Positions 32,758-43,800 of a stretch of DNA of 64,000 nucleotides are shown here, piece after piece; position 1 is the first letter of the stretch; the number at the start of each line of letters is the position of its first letter. The notes beneath the pieces were generated by a model that did no database searches, was not told the origin of the DNA, and saw nothing but the letters and a program-made list of their open reading frames with translations. Made by a program: the position numbers and the translations under genes. Origin of the DNA: Diplosphaera chodatii (taxonomy: Eukaryota; Chlorophyta; Trebouxiophyceae; Prasiolales; Stichococcaceae); contig JAALGY010000019.1 in NCBI GenBank assembly GCA_032358165.1, forward strand, positions 1 through 64,000. The letters run 5' to 3'.

Positions 32758-34848
32758 CCCATAGCAGATGATGTGATGCTTGACTCCTTCCGGAAACTGC
32801 TGGATGCCCCCACAGTTTCATCAAGCACTGCAGGTACCTCGGGTAGTGGTGCTGCGCCACCTTTTGCCGACGGGAGCGAGCTCAACTCGCCCTTCACAGC
32901 CGGCGCCGTGCAACAGGCTATAGGAGCCCTGCGCGGAGGCAAAGCAACGGTGGGCCTGCTCAAATTGGATGCTTTATCTGTTGCAGCGGCGCAGCTTGCA
33001 CCTTGTCTTGCATCTGTTTTTAACGCTTGTCAAAGGGTGGCAGCGTTGCCAAGGGGCTGGGCTCTGTGCGGCATCACGCCGATTCACAAGGGGGGCGACA
33101 CATCCGATCCGGGTAATTACCGTGGCATTGCTGTTGGCTCTTTATTGGCAAAGCTGTATGCTTGCATGCTTAACGAAACGCTTATGAGGTGGACCGAGCA
33201 GCACCAGCTGCGCGCACGCGGACAAGCGGGCTTCCGCAAGGACCACCGCACCACCGATCAGACCTTCGTCGTTCGCACCCTCATTGAGAAGGCCAAGGCA
33301 GATAAGCAGCCTCTATACTCTTGCTTTGTCGATTTCAAGAAAGCATACGACACTGTACCTCGTGATTTGCTTTGGGAGAAGCTGCAGCGGATTGGGGTGC
33401 ATGGGGAGTTTCTGAGGGGCGTGCAGGCACTGTATGCTGATGTGCCCATGGCACTGCAGTTTGAGGGGGGAATGTCCGACACATTTCAGAGCACTCTGGG
33501 GGTTAAGCAGGGATGTCCACTATCTCCAACCCTTTTCGGGATTTACATTGACGATTTCCAAGCGGAGCTGGAGGCTGCCGGCGCGGACCTGGACCTGCCC
33601 ACCCTGTGTGGTGTGCAGGCACCTGCCCTCTTCTATGCAGATGATCTGGACCTGGTGTCCACATCCGTACGCGGCCTGCAGGCGCAGCTCGACCTGCTGG
33701 AGTCGTACTGCAAGCGGTGGCGCCTCACCGTCAACGTGAAGAAGACTAAGGTCGTGGTGTACGGAGCCCAGGCTGCTGCACCACCGGTTCTCACCTACAT
33801 GCATGCTCCCATCGAAATGCTGGACTCGTTTACATATTTGGGGGTTGACATTTCCAGTCGTAGTTCTTTTGCTGCCGCTAGCATCGGCAGAGCGGCCTCC
33901 GCCCAGCGCGCCGCACTTGCATTGCAGCATCGTTGCCATGACCTGAGCTTGCATGACCCAGCACTGCAGCTACACTTGTTCAATGCACTAGTACGTCCTG
34001 TTATGCTTTATGGTGTCGAAACATGGGGACCGGGGGCGTTGTGCGGTAGTGGCATGGACACTTGTGAGCTTGTCCATCGGAAGTTTCTTCGGTCTGTTCT
34101 TGGAGTGCGTACAGGCACTCCCAACGTGGCGGTGTTGGGGGAGCTTGGGCGATTCCCGGTGACACACACGGCAACGCTGGCCATCTGCCGGTTCTGGAAC
34201 CGGCTGGTCGCAATGCCGGACACACGCCTCACCAAGCAGGCATTCCTGGAGAACTGTGCTCTGGCCACCCGGCCGGGGCGCAGCAAGACCAGCTCAGCAT
34301 GCTGGGCTGCCCAGGTGTGCTCGTTCCTGCACTTCATGTCACCCAACGGTGACGGCGTGCCGCAGCGCATTGACACTTCGGTTGTCAGTGCACACCTGCA
34401 GCGCCGCACATTCGATGCTGTGAATGGCAGCGACCTGCGCAAAGTGCGTGAGTGGCTGGGAGTCAGGGGCCCTGTCAACGGTGACAACTACCAGCTGGCC
34501 GGCTACTTGCAGGCAGTCGCCTCCAAGACCGGTCGTCGGCGGTTAGCACAGTTTCGGATGGGCAGTCACATGCTGGGGGTGGAGACAGGGAGGTGGCAGC
34601 GTCTGCCGCGGGCAGAGCGGCTGTGTCAGCGGTGTAGCTGCGGCGTGGTGGATGATGAGGCGCACATGGTCTGGGGGTGTCCTGCTCTAGTAGATCAGAG
34701 GGTGCAGCATTCTGAGCTGTTTCAGGACAGCGACATCACCTCAGTGGCGGACTTTATGCAGCAGGATGCCGGGCAACTGGCAGCCTTTTTGCGTGTTTGT
34801 CATGATCATTGTGCAGAGTTGGAGGGGTGTACATCCAACCGGGATTGA
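32758..34848 (+). CDS. LINE-B ORF2, reverse transcriptase and C-terminus (5'-truncated)
   Basis: An open frame of about 697 residues with no break, in the same frame as the ORF2 reaching the right edge of the window. The first start-like codon is GTG at 32773. Reverse transcriptase: GITPIHKGGDTSDPGNYRGI, motif A FVDFKKAYD (Asp at 33331), motif B GVKQGCPLSP, motif C FYADD (Asp-Asp 33640-33645). An L1-type post-RT region follows, then a zf-RVT-like motif at 34624-34680 (C-x2-C, then H-x4-C) and a stop at 34848. The endonuclease and any promoter are lost, so I expect it to be inert despite the intact frame. Confidence 0.88.
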   Translation, partial: PIADDVMLDSFRKLLDAPTVSSSTAGTSGSGAAPPFADGSELNSPFTAGAVQQAIGALRGGKATVGLLKLDALSVAAAQLAPCLASVFNACQRVAALPRGWALCGITPIHKGGDTSDPGNYRGIAVGSLLAKLYACMLNETLMRWTEQHQLRARGQAGFRKDHRTTDQTFVVRTLIEKAKADKQPLYSCFVDFKKAYDTVPRDLLWEKLQRIGVHGEFLRGVQALYADVPMALQFEGGMSDTFQSTLGVKQGCPLSPTLFGIYIDDFQAELEAAGADLDLPTLCGVQAPALFYADDLDLVSTSVRGLQAQLDLLESYCKRWRLTVNVKKTKVVVYGAQAAAPPVLTYMHAPIEMLDSFTYLGVDISSRSSFAAASIGRAASAQRAALALQHRCHDLSLHDPALQLHLFNALVRPVMLYGVETWGPGALCGSGMDTCELVHRKFLRSVLGVRTGTPNVAVLGELGRFPVTHTATLAICRFWNRLVAMPDTRLTKQAFLENCALATRPGRSKTSSACWAAQVCSFLHFMSPNGDGVPQRIDTSVVSAHLQRRTFDAVNGSDLRKVREWLGVRGPVNGDNYQLAGYLQAVASKTGRRRLAQFRMGSHMLGVETGRWQRLPRAERLCQRCSCGVVDDEAHMVWGCPALVDQRVQHSELFQDSDITSVADFMQQDAGQLAAFLRVCHDHCAELEGCTSNRD

Positions 34849-34966
34849 GTGGACCCATTCTGTCAGCGGGGAGTGAACGGTTTCGGACACGACTCGTTGT
34901 GCATGTTGCTCTGGGTTATTCCGCCAGAGCCTGTGGCTAGGCCAAAATGGCCCACCACCAGTATGT
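32758..34966 (+). mobile_element. LINE-B, 5'-truncated 2.2-kb copy
   Basis: A sense LINE-B inserted in the copy-D minisatellite, starting at 'cccatagcagatgatg' just before the reverse transcriptase. Its 3' UTR stops at 'ccaccagtatg', where an inverted LINE-A tail begins, so the TCAATG repeats are missing. Confidence 0.92.
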
Positions 34967-36510
34967 TGTTTGTTTGTTTGTTTGTTTGTTTTTTACAAAG
35001 GGCGTCCAGACCAGAACCAAGCTCAAGAACAAGGCTCTGCGGCACAATGCGGCTTCTCACGTGTGAACGTGAGGGCGGCTGAGTATGTCATCAAAACGTC
35101 ATGTTCGAAATATGTTGATGGAGGACACTGAAACCACCAGGGAATGCAGGGCCCATGAGACCAGCGCAAGGCAATAGTCCCGATGAGGAAGGCTACCTAA
35201 TGGTCGTACAAGTGCGGGGACCTGGCGGCGGCGGCAGCAATGCCACGCACTCGCGGCGAAGTCGCACCGCTGCGGGTCTATCACTCTAGAAATGTCGTAA
35301 ACGTCTGTCTGTCCACGTGCCACGGCACCCGCGGGTAAACCCAGAAAACCCCGCGCAGACATGCAGGGACCGGTTGCGTACAAGTACGCCGAGCTCTGGG
35401 GCCCGCTGGGACCGGATACGCCGCGAGGCGCCCTGCATGCTGGTGAAAGCAACCAAACCCAAAGGGACTGAGGGCTGGCGCTGGCAAACAACAGAAAGCT
35501 AACGGCTGACGCCGCAAGCTGTCCGATATGCACAACACCGGGCACCAGGGTCTTCTGAGGCAGGTGCTCCCATCCGCGCGGGCTCCGCGGGTGGCCGCTG
35601 CTAGGTGTTGTCATGCTACTAAGGTCTTGGTCTTGCTCTTGCTCTTGTTCTTGATCTTGGCCCAGTGCTGACTGGGCAGATGAGGTACGGGCGCATAGGT
35701 GAGGTTGAATGGTGGTGGGAGTCCAGGATGGGACTGAGAGTGAAGGTGAAGGCGACGGCGGGTGCTGGCAGGTGAGGTGCGAGGGTGTAGGCGAAGGTGA
35801 GCGGCGGTGGGAGTCCAGGATGGGACTAAATGTGAATGTGAAGGCGACGGCGGGCTCGCAAGCGAGGTGCGAGGGTGTAGGCGAAGGTGAGCGGCGGTGG
35901 GAGTCCAGGATGGGACTAATGTGAAGGTGAAGGCGACGGCGGGTGCTGGCAGGTGAGGTGTGAGGGTGTAGGTGAAGGTGAGTGGCGGTGGGAGTCCAGG
36001 ATGGGACCAAAGGTGAAGGTGAAGGCGACAGCGGGTGCTGGCAGGTGAGGTGTGAGGGTGTAGGTGAGGGTGAGCGGCGGTGGGAGTCCAGGATGGGACC
36101 GAAAGTGAAGGTGATGGTGACGGCGGGTGCTGGCAGGTGAGGTGTGAGGGTGTAGGCGAAGGTGAGCGGCGGTGGGAGTCCAAGATGGGACCGAAAGTGA
36201 AGGTGAAGGCGACGGCGGGTGCTGGCAGGTGAGGTGTGAGGGTGTAGGCGAAGGTGAGCGGCGGTGGGAGTCCAGGATGGGACCGAAAGTGAAGGTGAAG
36301 GCGACGGCGGGTGCTGGCAGGTGAGGTGTGGAGGGTGTAGGCAAAGGCGAGTGGCGGTGGGAGTCCAGGATGGGACCGAAGGTGAAGGTGATGGTGACGG
36401 CGGGTGCTGGCAGGTGAGGTGTGAGGGTGTAGGCGAAGGTGAGGGGCGGTGGGAGTTCAGGATGGGACCGAAAGTGAAGGTGAAGGCGACGGCGGGTGCT
36501 GGCAGGTGAG
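34965..36510 (-). mobile_element. LINE-A 3' end, inverted, truncated within the minisatellite
   Basis: An antisense LINE-A: (TTTG)n from 34965, terminal block to about 35675, then about nine minisatellite units. It is 5'-truncated inside the array at about 36510, next to a local duplication. It joins the LINE-B 3' UTR on its left. Confidence 0.9.
35675..36510 (-). repeat. 92-bp minisatellite, inverted, about 9 units
   Basis: This is the array of the inverted LINE-A end. Units near 35829-35870 are unusual ('gggctcgcaagcgaggtg' replaces the normal sequence and shortens the unit). Confidence 0.88.
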
Positions 36511-36542
36511 GTGTGAGCCTAGCTGCGGCGCGGTGTGAGCCT

Positions 36543-36889
36543 AGCTGCGGCGTGGTGGATGATGAGGCGCACATGGTCTGGGGGTGTCCAGCTCTAGTAG
36601 ATCAGAGGGTGCAGCATTCTGAGCTGTTTCAGGACAGCGACATCACCTCAGTGGCGGACTTTATGCAGCAGGATGCCGGGCAACTGGCAGCCTTTTTGCG
36701 GGTTTGTCATGATCATTGTGCAGAGTTGGAGGGGTGTACATCCAACCGGGATTGAGTGGACCCATTCTGTCAGCGGGGAGTGAACGGTTTCGGACACGAC
36801 TCGTTGTGCATGTTGCTCTGGGTTATTCCGCCAGAGCCTGTGGCTAGGCCAAAATGGCCCACCACCAGTATGTAATCAATGTCAATGTC
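36543..36889 (+). mobile_element. LINE-B 3' end, 347 bp
   Basis: A sense LINE-B from the zinc motif (CGVVDDEAHMVWGC) to the stop, 3' UTR and TCAATG tail. At its left edge GTGTGAGCCTAGCTGCGGCG occurs twice (36511-36530 and 36533-36552), a short duplication formed at the junction. Confidence 0.9.
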
Positions 36890-36966
36890 GCAAGGCTGGC
36901 GCGCTGCTCGTGGAGGCGAGCAAGAGTGGCGAAGGCGATGACGATGCGTATGAGAGCAGCGGCAGG

Positions 36967-36997
36967 CCGTGCCAGGGGGCCGCTTCCCCTGGCACGG
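36967..36997 (+). other. Perfect hairpin upstream of LINE-A ORF1
   Basis: CCGTGCCAGGGG (36967-36978) and CCCCTGGCACGG (36986-36997) form a perfect 12-bp stem with a 7-nt loop, about 45 bp before the ORF1 ATG. It could be a structured 5' UTR element. Only this copy reaches so far 5', so conservation cannot be judged here. Confidence 0.7.
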
Positions 36998-37040
36998 TGA
37001 AAACAGAAAGTAGCCCACCGTCGTGAGGGCGATTGTGAGG

Positions 37041-37826
37041 ATGGAGGACCCCGCACATGGTCTCTGCCCGCGGGTGCGGGACATCGACCGCGGCGCCCAC
37101 GCCGGCCCTATCACGGTCACTGCCACCTTCTCCGGCGACAGGGACATCCTCACCACACCCCCCCGCCAGTCACACCACCAGCAACACCCCCACCTCCGCA
37201 ACCGCAGTCGCCACCGCCACCAGCTGCTGCCACCACACCGGCACCCGACGTCGCCAGCAGGAGAGCTCCCTCTCGGGCCACCGAGACGCCCGCCACCGCC
37301 CGCTTTGACGGTGGTGCTTCACCCATGAGCGACACGGAGGCTCCTCCGGGCGACGATGGCGGCGCCCACGATGCTGACCACCCCATGCTCGACAGCGATG
37401 GCACTGACACAGCATCAGTAGCCGACGACCAGCCACCTCCCCCAGCACAATGGCGTCGCACAGGCGACCTCTTGGGCCCCATCGTTCAGCGGGGAGTGAA
37501 CGCTTTCGGACACGACTCGTTGTGCACGTTGCCCTGGGTTTTTCCGCCAGAGCCCGTGGCTAGGCCAAAATGGCCCACCACCAGTATGTAATCAATGTCA
37601 ATGCCCATGGGCCCCATGGGCCCCGCCGCTGCGGACGCTGACCCTCCCATTCAGGTGTTTCCCCCGTTGACCCCAGCCTCAGCGACAGACGCTGGCGTCG
37701 CCGCCATGGAGACTGACCTTGCCACTCTGGACGGCTCCGCCCGAGCTGCACGACAGGTGTCCAGCTATGCGGCTGTCCACAGCCGCCTGAGGGCCCCCAC
37801 TGCGGCCTCTACCCTCGGCCGCATTG
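37041..37826 (+). pseudogene. LINE-A ORF1, N-terminal part, copy E (broken)
   Basis: The start is taken at ATG 37041 because this frame continues into the GPITVTATFSGD stretch shared with copy F. A one-base deletion in a C-run near 37190 shifts the frame relative to copy F. The LINE-B insertion at 37483 and copy F at 37827 break it further. The region is Pro-, Ala- and Asp-rich with no recognised domain. Confidence 0.8.
37483..37603 (+). mobile_element. LINE-B 3' UTR end, 121 bp, CCCAT target duplication
   Basis: Only the last part of the LINE-B 3' UTR and tail is present. It sits in a GGGCCCCAT repeat, with CCCAT at 37478-37482 and 37604-37608. It is slightly diverged ('gaacgctttcgg', 'gttgccctgggttttt'). 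Confidence 0.88.
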
Positions 37827-38530
37827 TTTGTTTGTTTGTTTGTTTGTTTTTTACAAAGGGCGTCCAGACCAGAACCAAGCTCAAGAACAAGGCTCTGCGG
37901 CACAATGCGGCTTCTCACGTGTGAACGTGAGGGCGGCTGAGTATGTCATCAAAACGTCATGTTCGAAATATGTCGATGGAGGACACTGAAACCACAAGGG
38001 AATGCAGGGCCCATGAGACCAGCGCAAGGCAATAGTCCCGATGATGAAGGCTACCTAATGGTCGTACAAGTGCGGGGACCTAGCGGCGGCGGCAGCAATG
38101 CCACGCACTCGCGGCGAAGTCGCACCGCTGCGGGTCTATCACTCTAGAAATGTCAACACGTCTGTCTGTCCACGTGCCACGGCACCCGCGGGTAAACCCA
38201 GAAAACCCCGCGCAGACATGCAGGGACCGGTTGCGTACAAGTACGCCGAGCTCTGGGCCCGCTGGGACCGGACACGCCGCGAGGCGCCCTGCATGCTGGT
38301 GAAAGCAACCAAACCCAAAGGGACTGAGGGCTGGCGCTGGCAAACAACAGAGGGCTGGCGGCTGACGCCGCAAGCTGTCCGATATGCACAACACCGGGCA
38401 CCAGGGTCTTCTGAGGCAGGTGCTCCCATCCGCGCGGGCTCCGCGGGTGGCCGCTGCTAGGTGTTGTCATGCTACTAAGGTCTTGGTCTTGCTCCTGCTC
38501 TTGTTCTTGATCTCGGCCCAGTGCTGACTG
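37827..38530 (-). other. LINE-A 3' terminal block and tail, copy F
   Basis: The (TTTG)n tail occupies about 37827-37850 and is followed by the conserved block. It reads 'gctcctgctcttg' near 38490 where others have 'gctcttgctcttg'. Confidence 0.9.
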
Positions 38531-40855
38531 GGCAGGTGAGGTGTGAGGGTGTAGGCGAAGGTGAGCGGCGGTGGGAGTCCAGGATGGGACCGAAAGTGAA
38601 GGTGATGGCGACGGGGGGTGCTGGCAGGTGAGGTGTGAGGGTGCAGGCGAAGGTGAGCGGCGGTGGGAGTCCAGGATGGGACCGAAAGTGAAGGTGATGG
38701 CGACGGCGGGTGCTGGCAGGCGAGGTGTGAGGGTGCAGGTGACGGTGAGCGGCGGTGGGAGTCCAGGATGGGACCGAAAGTGAAGGTGATGGCGACGGGG
38801 GGTGCTGGCAGGTGAGGTGTGAGGGTGCAGGCGAAGGTGAGCGGCGGTGGGAGTCCAGGATGGGACCGAAAGTGAAGGTGATGGCGACGGCGGGTGCTGG
38901 CAGGCGAGGTGTGAGGGTGCAGGTGACGGTGAGCGGCGGTGGGAGTCCAGGATGGGACCGAAAGTGACGGTGATGGCGACGGCGGGTGCTGGCAGGTGAG
39001 GTGTGAAGGTGTAGGTGAAGGTGAGCGGCGGTGGGAGTCCGGGACGGGACTGAAAGTGAAGGTGAAGGCGACGGCGGGTGCTGGCAGGTGAGGTGTGGGG
39101 TGGAAGGTGAAGGTGAGCGGCGGTGGGAGTCCGGGATGGGACTGACAGTGAAGGTGAAGGCGACGGCGGGTGCTGGCAGGTGAGGTGTGAGGGTGTAGGG
39201 GAAGGTGAGTGGCGGTGGGAGTCCAGGAGGGGACCGAAGGTGAAGGCGATGGCGACGGCGGGTGCTGGCAGGTGAGGTGTGAGGGTGTAGGTGACGGTGA
39301 GCGGCGGTGGGAGTCCAGGATGGAACCGGAGGTGAAGGTGAAGGCGACGGCGGGTGGATAGCGGTAAGGGAAGTGCAAATAGCGATGGAAAAGGACCTTT
39401 GACCGGAAGGCTGTTTGTGTATTGCGTTTTTCAACGACTTATATACACAAACCATGGAGGGCAGATTGCCGAAGCAACCACTTGCATAGGGTGGGGTGGG
39501 TTGGTCCCACACGGAACTAGACCCGAAACTTCCGCCACCGCCAGGGATCGAACCCGGTCCCTGAACGGTGTCCAATGAATGGATAGCGGTAAGGGAAGTG
39601 CAAATAGCGATGGAACAGCGATGGGTGCTGGCAGGTGAGGTGTGAGGGTGTAGGTGAAGGTGAGCGGCGGTGGGAGTCCAGGATGGGACTGAAAGTGAAG
39701 GCGAAGGCGACGGCGGGTGCTGGCAGGTGAGGTGTGAGGGTGTAGAAGACGGTGAGCGGCGGTGGGAGTCCAAAATGGGGTGAAAGTGAAGGTGAAGGCG
39801 ACGGCGGGTGCTGGCAGGTGAGGTGTGAGGGTGTAGGTGACGGTGAGCGGCGGTGGGAGTCCAGGACGGGACCGAAAGTGAAGGGGATGGTGACGGGGGG
39901 TGCTGGCGGGTGAGGTGTGAGGGTGCAGGCGAAGGTGAGCGGCGGTGGGAGTCCAGGATGGGACCGAAACTGAAGGTGATGGCGACGGCGGGTGCTGGCA
40001 GGCGAGGTGTGAGGGTGCAGGTGACGGTGAGCGGCGGTGGGAGTCCAGGATGGGACCGAAAGTAAAGGTGATGGCGATGGCGGGCGCTGGCAGGTGAGGT
40101 GTGAGGGTGTAGGCGAAGGTGAGCGGCGGTGGGAGTCCAGGATGGGACCGAAAGTGAAGGTGAAGGCGACGGCGGGTGCTGGCAGGTGAGGTGTGGGGTG
40201 GTAGGTGAAGGTGAGCGGCGGTGGGAGTCCAGGATGGGACCGAAAGTGAAGGTGATGGCGACGGCGGGTGCTGGCAGGTGAGGTGTGGGGGTGTAGGCGA
40301 AGGTGAGCGGCGGTGGGAGTCCGGTACGGGACCGAAAGTGAAGGTGATGGCGACGGCGGGTGTTGGCAGGTGAGGTGTGAGGGTGTAGGTGAGGTGAGCG
40401 GGCGTGGGAGTCCGGGATGGGACCGAAAGTGAAGGTGATGGCGATGGCGGGCGCTGGCAGGTGAGGTGTGAGGGTGTAGGTGAAGGTGAGCGGCGGTGGG
40501 AGTCCAGGATGGGACCGAAAGTGAAGGTGAAGGCGATGGCGGGCGCTGGCAGGTGAGGTGTGAGGGTGTAGGTGAAGGTGAGCGGCGGTGGGAGTCCAGG
40601 ATGGGACCGAAAGTGAAGGTGATGGCGACGGCGGGTGCTGGCAGGTGAGGTGTGAGGGTGTAGGTGAAGGTGAGTGGCGGTGGGAGTCCAGGATGGGACC
40701 GAAAGTGAAGGTGATGGCGACGGCGGGTGCTGGCAGGTGAGGTGTGAGGGTGTAGGTGAAGGTGAGTGGCGGTGGGAGTCTAGGATGGGACCGAAAGTGA
40801 AGGTGGAGATGACGGCGGGTGCTGGCAGGTGAGGTGTGAGGGTGTAGGAGGTGTG
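38531..40855 (-). repeat. 92-bp minisatellite, copy F (about 22 units)
   Basis: The unit number and order match copies 1, B and C, including the identical 184-bp pair (38571-38967). A SINE interrupts it at 39357-39622. Confidence 0.93.
39357..39622 (-). mobile_element. SINE copy with extended 5' end, GGGTG target duplication
   Basis: Flanked by GGGTG at 39352-39356 and 39623-39627. Before the tRNA-like part the 5' end carries about 45 bp identical to the element's own 3' end. Confidence 0.9.
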
Positions 40856-43800
40856 CGTTGGCGTGAGTGTGGTGGGCATTCACCGTAGTCGTGCGAGACA
40901 GTGCTTCAGATGAGTTGGAGGCGCGGTGGGGAGGCAGCCGTCGGGGGTGGTTGCTGCGATGTTTGCGGCGGGGGTCCAGGGCTGGACTCAGGCTGGGGCT
41001 GAGGTTGGCGCTGAGGCTGTGGATGTGATTGCGGCTGTGGCTGTGGACGTATTGCTGGCAGCGGCACTGGGTGAGTGGCCGTCCAGCGGACGACAAGGTC
41101 TCGGCCGTTCATGCTGCAGAGGCCGCTCGCGATCCAGATCCTTTTGAAGTCGGTCATGGGGTTGTTGTCGTCGTCAATCTGTTGGCCTCGCTGAGCTCCA
41201 GTCATGTGCGCGTCGCACTGCTGTGCTAGCTCCGTGGGGGACGTGTAGGCGGCAGTGAACTCGGTGCGCATCGACTGGACGGCGGAGTGGAGGGTGGCGG
41301 CGGCGATAGATGTAGATGAGGGTGTGGGGCCACCATGGTGGAGAGCACAGCGGGCGTCCCAGGCCTTCTGTAGGTAGGTAACCCGAAGCCGGGTCCACAG
41401 CTCAAGGTCTAGGCGGCCAGGGTGCCAGGCAGTGGGGTCGCCGGCGATGATGACGTCAGGAGTGGTTGGGGGCGTGTGGCCGCCGTCGATGGCAGCCCAC
41501 ACGTCACAGAGCCACTGGAGGGCAGCACGTGTCAGCGGGCAGTGGAGGAGGACGTGGGTGGTGTTGGCGACGGTGGTGGGCTGCAGGGTGGCGGGGTTGT
41601 TGACGAGCGGGGTACGGCAAGCCGGCCAGCGGCAGCAGGCCCTCTGCATGGGGGTGTCACCTGACATGTCGACAGCGGCGTGCTTATAGCGGCAGTAGGT
41701 GAGGAAGGATGGTGTGCGAAGTTGGCAGTGAAGGGCTCGCCAGGCGACGGCGACATCGGCCTTGCGGATGTTGGTGCCGCAGAGCTGTTCCCAGCAGCGG
41801 CGGTACTTGGAGGCGACGGCAGGGGTGGTGTTGTCCTGAGGAGGATGGCGTTGTTGGTGGGGCCGGCGAGCGTGTGCTTGGGGCCGCTGCTGTGGGTCGC
41901 GGGCCCGTGTCGCCATAGCATGCACGCTTGGTTGGGGCCCTGTGATGGCGATGAAGCATGGGAGACGGTGTGGAGCTGCTGTTGGCGAGGGCGAGTCAGG
42001 GCGTGGGGAACTAGTTGTGGGTTGGTCGGCAGGGGGTGGGGAGTCCGGCTGAGTCGGCCGAGTGGGCGTCGGAGAAGTGGAGTGGGGTGCAGCAGCTGCT
42101 GTTATCGCCAGTGGTGCCTGCGGGGAGGTGCGTGTAACCCAGGCCGGGTGGTCGATGTGGTCCCGCTGAGCCGTGCGGTGCTGCTGGGCCTCGGTGATGA
42201 CGGCATGCTCGGCGGCCTCAACGTGGGCGTAGCCTGGGGCGAACCAGCGAGGGATTGCTGTGGGCTGCGTGGTGGCCAAGGTGATGCGGCCTTGCTGGAG
42301 AAGCTCCGACTCCAGGAGGCGCGCCGTTCCAAGGGAGACCTCGTACTCCATGAGGTTGCGGTCTTCTTCGCCATAGCCGTAGATGTCGGGGACGATGGTC
42401 AGATCGGCGAGCTCGGCAAGGAAGTAGGGGCGATCCATCTTCTTGTGAGCGGGCACGTCACCATCGTTCCCGTCAGCCGGTGGCGCCGTGTCAGTGATGG
42501 TGCAGCGTGTGGGAGGTGACCACATGACGAGATGGCAGGGTCTCCAGGGGGGCTGGGCGTCGAGGAGTGAAGCAGCGTCGTCATGAGCAGCGAGGCTGTG
42601 GTCGAGGCGCACGCGGTAGAGTCGACCATCGCCCTGGCGGCGCACGAAGCGGTGGGCAGAGTCAACCTCCCACTGCTCCGAGACGTCGACAGACGGAGGA
42701 GGCCCTGTGCCTGGCGCATCACACGGGTGCGGGGGCGGCGGGTGGTATGGCGGGAGCCAGACACCAGCCGCACGCAGGCACACTTCCCACGCTGGGGGTT
42801 GTGTTGGCCGTGGCGCATGGTGTGGGGCAAGGGCCAAGGCTGTGGTGGAGGGCGTGACGTCCGGCTGCTGAAGTGGGGTAGGCGGCAGAGGCGGGGGTGG
42901 CGGCAAAGGTGGGGGTGGCGGAGGCACTTGGCTTAGTGGGGAGGCGTGTGTACGAGGCGGACTGCGGTTGCGACGTCGGCTGCGGGTGGCAGCGGCGGTG
43001 GTGATGGCAGTGCTGGGTGCGCTGGAGGAGGTCGTTGAGTGACCGGCTGTGGTGGTTGGTGGCGGAGGGTCGGGCCTGGCAGCCGGCTGGGATGCCAGTG
43101 CGTCTCTGATCAGCTGCAGGCTGTACATGGCGATGCGCTGCCCAAGTGGTGCATCCAGGCCGAGGAGGTGTTCCTGGTGGTGGGCGGCGATGTGGGCGTG
43201 GGCGTCGAGGTGGTACGTCTGTCGGATGATGTCGAGTGTAATGGGGACAGGTTGCCGTGCGAACACTCGTCTGAGTGCCTGCACATGCTGAGCGAAGGCT
43301 GGCGGGCGGGGGAAGGCGTGGGCGTCAGGGCGGGCTGCGAGTGGCATGTGGACAGCGTCGAGGATGAGAGGCATGTACAGCCAGGAGTTGGTGGGGCGAC
43401 GGCAGGCTGGCAATGTGGCGTGGTCGTGGACGACGCAATCAGGCACAAGGGATGGGAGGCGGCGGCGTTGTGGTGGGGGGCAGGTGGTAGGGGGGCGGGC
43501 AGCTCGTCGTCGGTGACCAGTGAGCTGTGTGGTTGGCGGAGTGGGCCGAGTTGCAAGGGTCAGTGGAGGGTCGTGCGGGCGAGGTGGCGGCGGCAGTGGG
43601 ATGTTGGCCAAGGGTGCTGCGGCTGAGGCGTTTGCGGCGGGTGCAAGCTCACGTGGGCTGGTCGTCGTGGGCGGCGTTGTCGGTGGAGGGTCCGGAGGGT
43701 GTGTGCCTGGCTGGCGAGGTGTATGGGGTGCGGCTGGTGGCACCGGCAGCGGAACGCTGCGAGTCGACTGCCGAGGCGGCAGTGGGGCGACGGGAAGGGC

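Larger units (their letters stand above)
36890..37826 (+). mobile_element. LINE-A copy E, 5' portion
   Basis: This is the most 5' LINE-A sequence in the window. It begins right after a LINE-B tail, holds about 150 bp ahead of ORF1, and runs into ORF1. It is interrupted by a LINE-B end at 37483-37603 and by copy F at 37827; it resumes at 49178. Whether 36890 is the true element start cannot be told from this window. Confidence 0.85.
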
